Shown: one piece after another, positions 49,445 through 57,841 of the stretch
Position numbering within the stretch: the first letter of the stretch is position 1
Layout: every line of letters begins with the position of its first letter
From: Actinoplanes campanulatus
Lineage (GTDB): Bacteria > Actinomycetota > Actinomycetes > Mycobacteriales > Micromonosporaceae
Direction: 5' to 3'
Length of the DNA: 64,000 bases
NCBI RefSeq assembly: GCF_014647795.1
Contig: NZ_BMPW01000010.1
Coordinates: 1 to 64,000 of the forward strand
Program-made: the position numbers and the translations under genes
The notes under the pieces: generated by a model
Databases searched by the model: none
Told to the model about the DNA's origin: nothing
The model's input: the letters and a program-made list of their open reading frames with translations, nothing else

Positions 49445-51063
49445 ACCCGTACCTGGCGCCCGGCCTGATCCTGGTCCTGCTGCTGACCGTGGCGATCGGC
49501 GCGTACGGCCTGCGCTTCGCCCGGACCACCTCGGACTTCCTGGTTGCGTCCCGGTCGGTGAGCCCGTCCTGGAACGCGGCCGCGATCAGCGGCGAGTACC
49601 TGTCCGCCGCGTCCTTCCTCGGTGTCGCCGGCCTGGTCCTGCGCTACGGCGTCGACGTCCTCTGGTACCCGGTCGGCTTCGCCGCCGGCTACCTGGCCCT
49701 GCTGCTGTTCGTGGCGGCCCCGCTGCGCCGCTCCGGTGCGTTCACCCTGCCCGACTTCTGCCAGGTCCGGCTCCGGTCGCGGCCGTTGCGGCGGCTGGCG
49801 ACCGCCTTCGTGCTGTTCATCGGCTGTCTCTACCTGCTGCCGCAGTTGCAGGGCGCGGGGCTGACGTTCAGCACGCTGACCGGCGGCTCCTACGCCTGGG
49901 GCGCGCTGGTGGTCAGCGTGGTGGTGACCGCGAACGTGGCGTTCGGCGGGATGCGGGCGATCACCTTCGTGCAGGCGTTCCAGTACTGGCTGAAGTTGAC
50001 CGCGCTGGCCGTACCGATGATCTTCTTGATCCTGCAGTGGCAGTCGGACGGCCGCCCGCAGGTGACGCCGCCGGCCGGTGCAGTCTTCCCGGCCGCCACC
50101 ACCGTCGTGGTGGAGCAGGACGCGGTCCTGGACGGTGTCCGCCCGGTCGAGGCGGGCGAGACGCTGCACTTCGCGGCGGGCGACCCGGTGCCGACGGTGA
50201 GCACTGTGGACGCCGAGTTCGGGGACCAGTGGCTCCTGCCCGGCAAGACCGGCCTCTTCGCGACCTACTCCCTGATCCTGGCCACCTTCCTCGGCACCAT
50301 GGGCCTACCGCACGTGCTGGTGCGGTTCTACACGAATCCGGACGGCGCCTCGGCCCGCCGCACGACGCTCGTGGTGCTCGCCCTGGTCGGCCTGTTCTAC
50401 CTGCTACCCACCCTGTACGGGGTGCTCGGCCGGATCTACACCCCACAACTGCTGATGACCGGCAACACCGACGCCGTGGTGCTGCTGCTGCCCGAGGCGG
50501 CGCTCGGCGGCGGCCACCTGGGCCGGCTGCTCGGCGCGCTGGTCACCGCGGGCGCGCTGGCCGCCTTCCTGTCCACCTCGTCCGGCCTGCTCACCAGCGT
50601 CGCCGGGGTGATCTTCACGGACGTGCTCAGATCCGGCCGCAGCGGCTCGATCCGCGACTTCCGGCTGGCCACCGTGCTGGCCGCGCTGGTCCCCACGACC
50701 CTGGCCCTGTACGTGTCCGACATGGACGTCTCCCGCGTCGTCGGCCTGGCCTTCGCGGTGGCCGCCTCCAGCTTCTGCCCGCTGCTGGTGCTCGGCATCT
50801 GGTGGCGGGGGCTGACCGACGCCGGTGCGATCGCCGGGCTGGTCACCGGCGGCGGCGCGGCCATGGCGGCGGTGCTGGTGACGGTGCTCGGCCCGCCGCT
50901 GCCCAGTTCCTTCGCCGAGTTCGTGGGCCAGCCCGCGGCGTGGACCGTGCCGCTGGCGTTCCTGGTCATGGTCGGTGTGTCGCTGATGACCGGCCGCCGC
51001 GTGCCGCCGGACGTGGGCGCCACGATGCTGCGGCTGCACGCCCCCGAGTCGCTCCGGACCTGA
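49441..51063 (+). CDS. sodium:solute symporter family (cation/organic acid symporter)
   Basis: A 540-residue transporter with about 13 transmembrane helices. SSS signatures are FLVASRSVSPSWNAAAISGEYLSAASFLGVAG near the N terminus and GTMGLPHVLVRFYTNPDG in the middle, as in acetate permeases, plus a soluble insertion (about 200-260) with VEAGETLHFAAGD. It likely carries a monocarboxylate with Na+ or H+. GTG 49441 overlaps the stop of the small partner gene. The LytS/LytTR pair upstream is a plausible regulator. Confidence 0.9.
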   Translation: MNPYLAPGLILVLLLTVAIGAYGLRFARTTSDFLVASRSVSPSWNAAAISGEYLSAASFLGVAGLVLRYGVDVLWYPVGFAAGYLALLLFVAAPLRRSGAFTLPDFCQVRLRSRPLRRLATAFVLFIGCLYLLPQLQGAGLTFSTLTGGSYAWGALVVSVVVTANVAFGGMRAITFVQAFQYWLKLTALAVPMIFLILQWQSDGRPQVTPPAGAVFPAATTVVVEQDAVLDGVRPVEAGETLHFAAGDPVPTVSTVDAEFGDQWLLPGKTGLFATYSLILATFLGTMGLPHVLVRFYTNPDGASARRTTLVVLALVGLFYLLPTLYGVLGRIYTPQLLMTGNTDAVVLLLPEAALGGGHLGRLLGALVTAGALAAFLSTSSGLLTSVAGVIFTDVLRSGRSGSIRDFRLATVLAALVPTTLALYVSDMDVSRVVGLAFAVAASSFCPLLVLGIWWRGLTDAGAIAGLVTGGGAAMAAVLVTVLGPPLPSSFAEFVGQPAAWTVPLAFLVMVGVSLMTGRRVPPDVGATMLRLHAPESLRT

Positions 51064-51124
51064 TTTAAGGATCTTTAAGGTAGAACACCCGGCCCGATGG
51101 TGAACCACGTTCGTAGATCCGGTC

Positions 51125-51790
51125 ATGACACGTACCTACCGGCGGCCCGGTCAAGACAAGCGCAAGCGCAACATCGTGATCGGCGTGGCGGTCGCCGCTC
51201 TGGTCGGTGGCGGCCTGGCGGTCGGCACCGGGCTGAGCAGCGCCTCGACCTTCTGCGACGGCCTGGACGAGCGGATCCGGGAGAATCAGCAGTTCATGGC
51301 CCAGCAGCGGGCCAACCCGAACTCGCAGACCGAGGCGATCCTGGCGAACCGGCAGGCGGTCATCGATCTGATCAACGTGCAGAAGGCGCAGGGCGGCTGC
51401 GGCGGAGCCCAGGCTCAGGCCCCGGCCGCGAAGCCGACCACCACCGCTCCGGCCGCAAAGCCCACCACGGCCGCACCGGCCGCGAAGCCGACCACCGCCG
51501 CTCCGGCCGCTCCGGCTGCTCCGGCTGCTCCGGCCGGGAACGGCCAGGTCGTCTGCCCGGGCTCGACCGTGACCCTCTCCGGCGAGGGCGGCGCGCCCGC
51601 CGCGTCCAGCGGCACCCACCCGGTCGGCACCGTCCTGAGGGTCCGGAACCTGGACAACAACAAGAGCATCACGGTGACCGTGACAAGCGTTTCCGGCAGC
51701 TGCGTGCTGCTCAACAACGCCGCCTTCGAAGAGGTTCGGGAGCCCGGGAAGTTCCTGATCCGGCGGGCCGTCATCGAACGGGTGGGCTGA
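51125..51790 (+). CDS. exported protein with Ala/Pro/Thr linker and RlpA-like domain
   Basis: A 221-residue protein. A signal anchor (NIVIGVAVAALVGGGLAVGTG) precedes a helical region with two Cys, then a low-complexity linker of repeated PAAKPTTxA units (about 98-138), then a C-terminal beta domain (TVLRVRNLDNNKSITVTVTSVSGSCVLLNNAAFEEV) with the look of RlpA-like double-psi beta-barrels. The catalytic Asp seen in RlpA lytic enzymes is not evident. It is a surface protein, possibly binding glycan. Two TTTAAGG direct repeats lie 45-60 bp upstream. A strong terminator follows. Confidence 0.75.
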   Translation: MTRTYRRPGQDKRKRNIVIGVAVAALVGGGLAVGTGLSSASTFCDGLDERIRENQQFMAQQRANPNSQTEAILANRQAVIDLINVQKAQGGCGGAQAQAPAAKPTTTAPAAKPTTAAPAAKPTTAAPAAPAAPAAPAGNGQVVCPGSTVTLSGEGGAPAASSGTHPVGTVLRVRNLDNNKSITVTVTSVSGSCVLLNNAAFEEVREPGKFLIRRAVIERVG

Positions 51791-51814
51791 CCGCCCAAGC
51801 TGTCCTCGGCACTG

Positions 51815-51843
51815 CGGCCGGAACGCTACACGCGTTCCGGCCG
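51815..51843. terminator. bidirectional hairpin terminator
   Basis: CGGCCGGAACG (51815-51825) pairs perfectly with CGTTCCGGCCG (51833-51843) around a 7-nt loop, located between two convergent genes and overlapping the 3' end of the minus-strand one. Confidence 0.8.
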
Positions 51844-52056
51844 TAGTCCGTCCCGGCGGACGAAGATCCGGCGGCGCTGCAACGCGTTGCCTGCGGGGCC
51901 GAGCACATAACCGTCTATCCACATCCACCCGTCGTAGGTGATCCGCGGGTCGACCCGGATGATCCGCAGGTTCAGTGCCCGGTCACCGGAGAACTGCACG
52001 CTCGCCTCGGGACCGACGTGGACGATGTCACCCGGGCGCAGCACCACCTGAGTCAT
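51826..52056 (-). CDS. small hypothetical protein
   Basis: A 76-residue protein, MTQVVLRPGDIVHVGPEASVQFSGDRALNLRI to a basic FVRRDGLRPERV end. Predicted to be all beta. I recall similar short actinobacterial proteins of unknown function but no family name. The start codon ATG 52056 lies next to an AT-rich patch (CCTAAAAAAATAGTAG) that likely holds the divergent promoters for this gene and the flavin reductase gene. Confidence 0.65.
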   Translation of the reverse strand: MTQVVLRPGDIVHVGPEASVQFSGDRALNLRIIRVDPRITYDGWMWIDGYVLGPAGNALQRRRIFVRRDGLRPERV

Positions 52057-52129
52057 GCCTAAAAAAATAGTAGTTGATCAATAAATGCGGATAGCGGCGT
52101 GCGCAATCTGTAAACGGGAGAATGATCGG

Positions 52130-52654
52130 ATGAATCCCGACGCGCCGGGTGGCCGCATCCACTCCACCGATCCGTTCGCCGTTCCGGATGCCGACAAGTC
52201 GCAGGTCCGGCGGCTGCGGGGCCGGTTCGCGTCGACCGTGACGCTGTGGACGACGCCCGGACCGGCCGGGCTGACCGTCTCGTCCGCGGTGGTCGCCGAC
52301 GGGGACCCCGGCCGGGTGCTCGGGCTGATCGACGAGGAGAGCGAGTTCTGGGCGGCGGCCTCCGCGGCCGGCCGGTTCGCGGTGACGCCGCTCGGGCCGG
52401 GCGACCGGCAGCTGGCCGACCGGTTCGCCGGGCTCTTCCCCGCCCCGGGCGGCCCGTTCGCGACCGGGGAGTGGCGCCGGACCGAGTTCGGGCCGGTCCC
52501 CGCACACGCCGCCACCTGGGCCGGCTGCCGGCTCACGGAGACCCGTCCGTGCGGGTGGGCGCTGCTACTCGACGGGGTGATCGAACGTGTCGAGACCGGA
52601 AGCGCGGGATCACCTCTGATCCACTATCGGGGCAGGTACACCGAACTGGCTTGA
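52130..52654 (+). CDS. flavin reductase-like domain protein
   Basis: A 174-residue protein of the FMN-binding split-barrel flavin reductase family. RRLRGRFASTVTLWTTPGPAGLTVSSAVVADGDPGRVLGLIDEESEFWAAASAAGRFAV fits the family core (T-V-S-S in the flavin-binding loop), and the C terminus has GRYTEL as usual. Likely binds FMN; may supply reduced flavin or act as a stress oxidoreductase. GGGAG 9 nt before ATG 52130 sets the start, not the upstream ATG at 52085. Confidence 0.8.
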   Translation: MNPDAPGGRIHSTDPFAVPDADKSQVRRLRGRFASTVTLWTTPGPAGLTVSSAVVADGDPGRVLGLIDEESEFWAAASAAGRFAVTPLGPGDRQLADRFAGLFPAPGGPFATGEWRRTEFGPVPAHAATWAGCRLTETRPCGWALLLDGVIERVETGSAGSPLIHYRGRYTELA

Positions 52655-52772
52655 TTGCCGCTCAGCGCAGTCAGGCCGCCACTCAGCGCAGACCTCGACC
52701 GGCGGCCGGTGACACGGCTCACTCCTTCGTACGGTGCCGGAAAGTCCGCCCCCACGAAGGTGGTGAAAACCC

Positions 52773-53126
52773 GTGCCGGCATCCGCCGAGAGATATCTCG
52801 AAGTGCAGAACTCCGAGGAGTTCGCTCAACTGCGCCACCGCTTGCGCAGCTTCATCTTCCCGACGACGGTCGCGTTCATCGTCTGGTACGCGCTGTATGT
52901 GCTGCTCTCCGCGTACGCGCGGGACTTCATGGCCATCAAGCTGGTCGGCAACATCAACGTCGCGCTGGTCTTCGGCGTCCTCCAGTTCGTCTCCACGTTC
53001 CTGATCGCCTGGTACTACGCGCGGTACGCGGCGCAGAAGCTGGACCCGCTGGCCGACAAGATCCTGCACGACATCGATGAGAAGCCCGCGGCCGCCGCCA
53101 CCGCCGCCGAGGGGAGCCAGGACTGA
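52773..53126 (+). CDS. DUF485 family membrane protein
   Basis: A 117-residue protein. SEEFAQLRHRLRSFIFPTTVAFIVWYALYVLLSAYARDFMAIKLVGNINVALVFGVLQFVSTFLIAWYYARYA is the DUF485 pattern with two transmembrane helices; the tail is Ala-rich. These are obligate partners of ActP-type symporters. GTG 52773 starts it, and its stop overlaps the symporter start (TGATG), so the pair is coupled. Confidence 0.93.
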   Translation: MPASAERYLEVQNSEEFAQLRHRLRSFIFPTTVAFIVWYALYVLLSAYARDFMAIKLVGNINVALVFGVLQFVSTFLIAWYYARYAAQKLDPLADKILHDIDEKPAAAATAAEGSQD

Positions 53127-54802
53127 TGGCCGCTCCACAGCTCCTGGCCGCCGAGGCCGCGTCCAGCTCCCGGTCGCTGACCATCACGCTGTTCCTGATC
53201 TTCGTGGCGATCACCCTGGGGATCACCGTCTGGGCCAGCCGGCAGACCAAGACCGCCACCGACTTCTACGCCGGTGGCCGTCAGTTCTCCGGGTTCCAGA
53301 ACGGCATGGCCATCGGTGGCGACTACATGTCGGCGGCGTCCTTCCTCGGCATCGCCGGCATCATCGCCCTGTACGGCTACGACGGCTTCCTCTACTCGAT
53401 CGGCTTCCTGGTCGCGTGGCTGGTGGCGCTGCTGCTGGTCGCCGAGTTCCTGCGCAACTCGGGCCGCTACACGATGGCCGACGTGCTGGCCTTCCGGATG
53501 CGCCAGCGCCCGGTCCGTACCGCGGCCAGCGTCTCCACCATCGTGGTGTCGGTCTTCTACCTGATCGCCCAGATGGTCGGCGCCGGCGCGCTGGTCTCGC
53601 TGCTGCTGGGCATCAAGCCGGGCGCCACCTTCCTGGGTATGGACGCCGACACCGCCAAGGTCGCCACGATCATCCTGGTCGGCGCCCTGATGATCATCTA
53701 CGTGACGGTCGGCGGCATGAAGGGCACCACGTACGTCCAGATCGTCAAGGCGTTCATGCTGATGGGCGGCGCCCTGATCATGGTGCTGCTGGTGCTGGCG
53801 CACTACAAGTTCAACCTGTCGGCGCTGCTCGGCGACGCGGCCGCGCAATCCGGCAAGGGTGACGCCTTCCTCGAACCCGGACTCCGGTACGGCGTGGAGA
53901 CGGCCGGCGACGCGGCGAAGACCTTCTACAGCAAGATGGACCTGCTCTCGCTGGGCCTCGCGCTGGTGCTCGGCACGGCCGGCCTGCCGCACATCCTGAC
54001 CCGGTTCTACACCGTGCCGACCAGCCGGATCGCGCGCAAGAGCGTGCTCTGGGCGATCGGCATCATCGGCACGTTCTACCTGTTCACCCTGGCCCTGGGC
54101 TTCGGCGCGGCGGCTCTGGTAGGCGGCAAGAACATCACCGCCCAGGACAAGGCGGGCAACACCGCCGCCCCGCAGCTCGCCCAGCAACTCGGCATCGACT
54201 ACCTGGGCGGCGACACCGGCGGCGCGATCATGCTGGCCGTCATCGCGGCCGTCGCCTTCGCCACCATCCTGGCCGTGGTCGCCGGCCTCACCCTGGCATC
54301 GTCGTCGAGCCTCGCGCACGACTTCTACGCCAGCGTGATCAAGCGGGGCACCGCGTCGGAGCGGCAGGAGGTCAGCGTCGCCCGGATCGCCGCCCTGATC
54401 ATCGGCGCCATCGCGATCGCCCTGTCGATCTTCGCGCAGAGCCTGAACGTGGCATTCCTCGTGGCGCTCGCGTTCGCGGTGGCGGCGTCGGCGAACCTGC
54501 CGGCGATCCTCTACAGCCTGTTCTGGCGGAGGTTCAACACGGCGGGCGCGCTCTGGTCCATCTACGGCGGCCTCACCACCGCGGTGGTCCTGGTGTTCTT
54601 CTCGCCGGTCGTCTCCGGCTCGCCGACCGCGATGTTCCCGGACCAGGACTGGCACTGGTTCCCGCTGTCCAACCCCGGCATCATCTCCATCCCGCTCGGC
54701 TTCTTCTTCGGCTGGCTCGGCACGGTCATCAGCAAGGAGACCGACCCGGAGAAGTACGCGGAGCTGGAGGTCCGGTCCCTGACCGGGCACGGCGCGCACT
54801 GA
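53126..54802 (+). CDS. cation/acetate symporter ActP-like (SSS family)
   Basis: A 558-residue permease with about 13 transmembrane helices. Family signatures: TDFYAGGRQFSGFQNGMAIGGDYMSAASFLGIAGIIALYGYDG, GAGALVSLLLGI, GTAGLPHILTRFYTVP, and LAFAVAASANLPAILYSLFWRRF. It imports acetate or related short organic acids with Na+ or H+. It is coupled to the DUF485 gene. It is the second such transporter in 6 kb, only distantly similar to the one at 49441, so the pair may differ in substrate or affinity. Followed by two strong inverted repeats. Confidence 0.95.
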   Translation: MAAPQLLAAEAASSSRSLTITLFLIFVAITLGITVWASRQTKTATDFYAGGRQFSGFQNGMAIGGDYMSAASFLGIAGIIALYGYDGFLYSIGFLVAWLVALLLVAEFLRNSGRYTMADVLAFRMRQRPVRTAASVSTIVVSVFYLIAQMVGAGALVSLLLGIKPGATFLGMDADTAKVATIILVGALMIIYVTVGGMKGTTYVQIVKAFMLMGGALIMVLLVLAHYKFNLSALLGDAAAQSGKGDAFLEPGLRYGVETAGDAAKTFYSKMDLLSLGLALVLGTAGLPHILTRFYTVPTSRIARKSVLWAIGIIGTFYLFTLALGFGAAALVGGKNITAQDKAGNTAAPQLAQQLGIDYLGGDTGGAIMLAVIAAVAFATILAVVAGLTLASSSSLAHDFYASVIKRGTASERQEVSVARIAALIIGAIAIALSIFAQSLNVAFLVALAFAVAASANLPAILYSLFWRRFNTAGALWSIYGGLTTAVVLVFFSPVVSGSPTAMFPDQDWHWFPLSNPGIISIPLGFFFGWLGTVISKETDPEKYAELEVRSLTGHGAH

Positions 54803-54880
54803 GGGTCGTTCGCGACCTACGTTGACCCGGGATCGGCGCGTGTGAAGGCAACACGTCTCCACCGTCGCGAACGATCCTCA
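54800..54880. repeat. long nested inverted repeat
   Basis: A 17-bp inverted repeat (54800-54816 and 54864-54880, one mismatch; arms read TGAGGGTCGTTCGCGAC) encloses a 47-nt loop that itself contains the CGTGT/ACACG hairpin near 54838-54855. The left arm includes the last base and stop codon of the symporter gene. Confidence 0.7.
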
Positions 54881-54898
54881 GTTGACTTCATCCCAGTG

Positions 54899-54932
54899 CA
54901 CGGGCCGGCGTAGTCGCCAACGCCGGCCCGTG
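54899..54932 (+). terminator. strong hairpin terminator
   Basis: A perfect 12-bp stem CACGGGCCGGCG / CGCCGGCCCGTG with a 10-nt loop, between the symporter operon and the LCP gene. No T-run. Confidence 0.8.
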
Positions 54933-55016
54933 ACCGTGTCGTCACTCTCCTCCCACCTTCGTGCCGAAGCGCCTCGGAGTCACAGATCACCGGCTCTTAC
55001 TCCGTAACCTGGAGTC

Positions 55017-56177
55017 ATGTCAGCCACCACCTCCCCCAGCGGCAACTCTTCCGGACGAGCGTCCGTGCCCGGCCGGCCCGACTCCCGGGACTGGCCCCCG
55101 CGAGGTGGATCCGGGCCCGCCGCACCGGGCGGTCCGCGCGGCCCGGCCGGTCCCGGCCGGGGCCGCTCCTACCGCGGCCGCCGACCGCGGCCCCGCTGGG
55201 GCCGGATCGCTCTGGTGGTCGGCGCGGTGATCGTGGTGATCGCCCTGGTCGCCGGCGTCACGGCGTGGGGCTACGTCTCCGGTCTGGACGACGACCTGAA
55301 GCGCACCAACGCCTTCTCCGACATCACCACGGACCGGCCGGCCAAGACGGTCGAGGGCGCCTTCAACATCCTGTTGGTCGGCACCGACTCCCGGGACCCG
55401 GACGCCAAGCAGGACCAGGCGAACCAGTGGCGCGCGGACACGCTGATCCTCATGCACGTGCCGGCCGACCACAAATCCGCGCAGCTCATCTCGATTCCGC
55501 GGGACCTGTGGGTGGTCATCCCGAGCGGGAACAACGCGCCGTGCAGTTCCGGCAGCCGAGCCAAGATCAATGCGGCGTTCGCCTTCGGTGGCCTGCCCCG
55601 CGCGGTCCGCACCGTCGAGTGCATGACCGACGTGCGCATCGACCACGTGATGGCGATCGACTTCGGCGGCTTCAAGGAGGTCACCGACGCGCTCGGCGGT
55701 GTCGACCTGTACGTGGAGCAGGACACCAAGTCGATCCACAAGCCGTTCCGCCAGTTCAAGAAGGGCATGATGCACATGAACGGTGCGCAGGCCCTGGACT
55801 GGATCCGGCAGCGCAAGCAGTTCGCCCGCGGCGACTTCGCCCGCATGCAGCACCAGCAGGAGTTCCTGAAGGCGATCATGGACAAGGCGGCGAGCAGCGG
55901 CACGCTGAGCAACCCGGCGAAGCTGAACGCGTTCCTGAACTCGGCGACGGCCGCCGTCACGGTCGACGAGAACTTCTCGCTCAAGGACATGGTGCTCCAG
56001 TTCCGCAACCTGCGCGGGGAGAACCTGACGTTCCTGACCAGCCCGAACCAGGGCGGTCAAACGATCAACGGCCAGTCGGTGGTGGTCTCCGACCGGGAGA
56101 AGGCGCTGGCCCTCTACCAGGCGGTCGTCGACGACAAGGTGGACGAATGGCTCCAGGCGAACCCGGTGAAGAAGTAA
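55017..56177 (+). CDS. LytR-CpsA-Psr (LCP) family cell-wall ligase
   Basis: A 386-residue phosphotransferase that attaches undecaprenyl-linked glycopolymers to peptidoglycan. A Gly/Pro/Arg-rich cytosolic tail (1-63), one transmembrane helix (WGRIALVVGAVIVVIALVAGVTAWGY), then the LCP domain: ILLVGTDSRD, WRADTLILMHV, ISIPRDLWVVIP, KINAAFAFGG, DFGGFKEVTDALGGVDL, and DWIRQRKQFARGDFARMQHQQEFLKAI. The conserved Asp and Arg residues for polyprenyl-phosphate binding are present. A TAACCT element plus GGAG lie just before ATG 55017. Confidence 0.94.
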   Translation: MSATTSPSGNSSGRASVPGRPDSRDWPPRGGSGPAAPGGPRGPAGPGRGRSYRGRRPRPRWGRIALVVGAVIVVIALVAGVTAWGYVSGLDDDLKRTNAFSDITTDRPAKTVEGAFNILLVGTDSRDPDAKQDQANQWRADTLILMHVPADHKSAQLISIPRDLWVVIPSGNNAPCSSGSRAKINAAFAFGGLPRAVRTVECMTDVRIDHVMAIDFGGFKEVTDALGGVDLYVEQDTKSIHKPFRQFKKGMMHMNGAQALDWIRQRKQFARGDFARMQHQQEFLKAIMDKAASSGTLSNPAKLNAFLNSATAAVTVDENFSLKDMVLQFRNLRGENLTFLTSPNQGGQTINGQSVVVSDREKALALYQAVVDDKVDEWLQANPVKK

Positions 56178-56288
56178 GCGCGAACTGTCAGACGGCTATG
56201 ACTTCATTCTGAAACCGGAAGGATCTTCAACCGACGCGGATTCTGTCCGTAAGGTAATGCAGCCCCCGATCTCCCCCAGGAGTGCTGC

Positions 56289-57437
56289 ATGACCGTCGCC
56301 GCAGACCGGCCCACCGAGGTTCCGGCGGCGCCGCCCGCGGCCCGCCGGAAACGCCGTTCGCCGCTCTGGGCGCGGCTCACCACGACGTTCGGCGTGGTGC
56401 TGCTGGTGGCGAGCGGCGGCGGTCTGGTCGGCGGCCGGATGGTGGTCAAGCAGACCACCTCGACGATCGCGGTCGACAACCTCACCGGTGACGCGAAGAA
56501 GACCACCGCGGAGGGTGGCGGGTCGACCATCGAGGGCCCGATCGACATGCTCCTGATGGGCGTCGACGCCCGGGAGCGCTGGGCCGACGATGCCCTGCAC
56601 TCCGACACGATCATCATCCTGCACATCCCGGCCACCCACGATCAGGCGTACCTCATCTCGGTCCCCCGGGACACCGAGGTCGAGGTCCCGGCGTTCGCCA
56701 AGAGCAAATACGAGGGCGGGACGGTCAAGGCCACCGAGGCGTTCTACTGGGGCGCGCAGAACGGCGCCGGGATGGCCGGCGGCTCACAGTTGCTGGCCAA
56801 GACGCTGAAGAACATGACCGGGATCAGCTTCGACGGCGCCTCGATCATCAATTTCGGTGGCTTCAAGAGCGTGATCGACGAGCTCGGTGGCGTGGAGATG
56901 TGCGTCGACCAGCAGGTCACCTCGAAACACATGGTCCTGGTGGACGGCAAGCCGATGTACCTGGCGGAGGCCCGGGAGGCCGGCGAGTCCGGCAAGCCGG
57001 TCGTGCACAAGGTGGGCTGCCGGGAGATGGAGGGCTGGGAGGCGCTCGACTACGCCCGCCAGCGATACGGGCTGAAGAACGGCGACTACGACCGGCAGCG
57101 GCACCAGCAGCAGCTGATCAAGGCGATCGCGAAGAAGGCCTCGGAGGGCGGGGTCCTGAGCAACCCGCTGAAGATCAATTCTCTGGTCAAGGCGGCCGGC
57201 AAGGCGTTCACCCTGGACACCGGCCAGATCGAGCTCACCGACTTCGTCCTCGGGCTGAAGAACGTCGCGGCCAACGACCTGGTGCTGCTGCGCACCAACA
57301 ACGGCACCTTCTCCGGCAACAACAGCGGGCGTGAGGTCTTCAACGAAACCAGCCTGAAGATGTTCCAGGCGGTCAAGAACGACACCCTCGCCGAGTTCGT
57401 GCTCGATCACCCGGACGTCATCGCCAACGAGAAATGA
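56289..57437 (+). CDS. LytR-CpsA-Psr (LCP) family protein, second copy
   Basis: A 382-residue paralogue of the preceding gene. One transmembrane helix (LTTTFGVVLLVASGGGLVGGRMV), then DMLLMGVDARERWADDALHSDTIIILHIPA, LISVPRDTEVEVP, IINFGGFKSVIDELGGVEM, and ALDYARQRYGLKNGDYDRQRHQQQLIKAI. Catalytic motifs are intact. AGGAG 6 nt before ATG 56289. The two LCP genes are 111 bp apart and each seems to have its own promoter region; substrate division (teichoic acid-like, arabinogalactan-like or capsule) is unknown. Confidence 0.93.
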   Translation: MTVAADRPTEVPAAPPAARRKRRSPLWARLTTTFGVVLLVASGGGLVGGRMVVKQTTSTIAVDNLTGDAKKTTAEGGGSTIEGPIDMLLMGVDARERWADDALHSDTIIILHIPATHDQAYLISVPRDTEVEVPAFAKSKYEGGTVKATEAFYWGAQNGAGMAGGSQLLAKTLKNMTGISFDGASIINFGGFKSVIDELGGVEMCVDQQVTSKHMVLVDGKPMYLAEAREAGESGKPVVHKVGCREMEGWEALDYARQRYGLKNGDYDRQRHQQQLIKAIAKKASEGGVLSNPLKINSLVKAAGKAFTLDTGQIELTDFVLGLKNVAANDLVLLRTNNGTFSGNNSGREVFNETSLKMFQAVKNDTLAEFVLDHPDVIANEK

Positions 57438-57505
57438 CCCCTTCCAACCACCCCGGCCGCCGCCCCTGAAGCGGACTGAAGACTCCCCCAACTAGGCTGT
57501 CACCC

Positions 57506-57841
57506 GTGTTCGGACCTCAGGTTCCCAGCGTCACCGCTGATCAAGTCGCTCCCGGCGCCTACCTGCTCGACGTTCGCGAGCCGGACGAGTGGACGGCCGG
57601 CCACGCGCCCGGCGCGCACCACCTGCCGATGATGGAGGTGCCCGCCCGGATGGCCGAGGTGCCGTCCGACGGCGAGGTCGTCGTGGTCTGCCGGGCCGGT
57701 GGACGTTCCGGGCAGGTCGTGGCCTACCTGATGAACAACGGCTGGGACAACGTGCGCAATCTCGACGGCGGCATGCAGGCGTGGGCCGCCGTCGGCAAGG
57801 ACGTGGTGAGCGAGGACGGGCAACCGGCCCGCGTGCTGTGA
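57506..57841 (+). CDS. rhodanese-like sulfurtransferase
   Basis: A 111-residue single-domain rhodanese. LLDVREPDEWTAGHAPGAHHLPM and the active-site loop VVVVCRAGGRSGQVV with nucleophile C62 are standard; RNLDGGMQAW ends the domain. It should carry sulfane sulfur. A TAGGCT -10 box ends 7 nt before GTG 57506 and there is no ribosome site, so the mRNA is probably leaderless. Its TGA overlaps the GTG of the next gene. Confidence 0.93.
   Translation: MFGPQVPSVTADQVAPGAYLLDVREPDEWTAGHAPGAHHLPMMEVPARMAEVPSDGEVVVVCRAGGRSGQVVAYLMNNGWDNVRNLDGGMQAWAAVGKDVVSEDGQPARVL

Noticed and set aside
51410-51540. CRISPR- or VNTR-like array
   Set aside because: The repeats encode the Ala/Pro/Thr linker of an exported protein and have no unique spacers.
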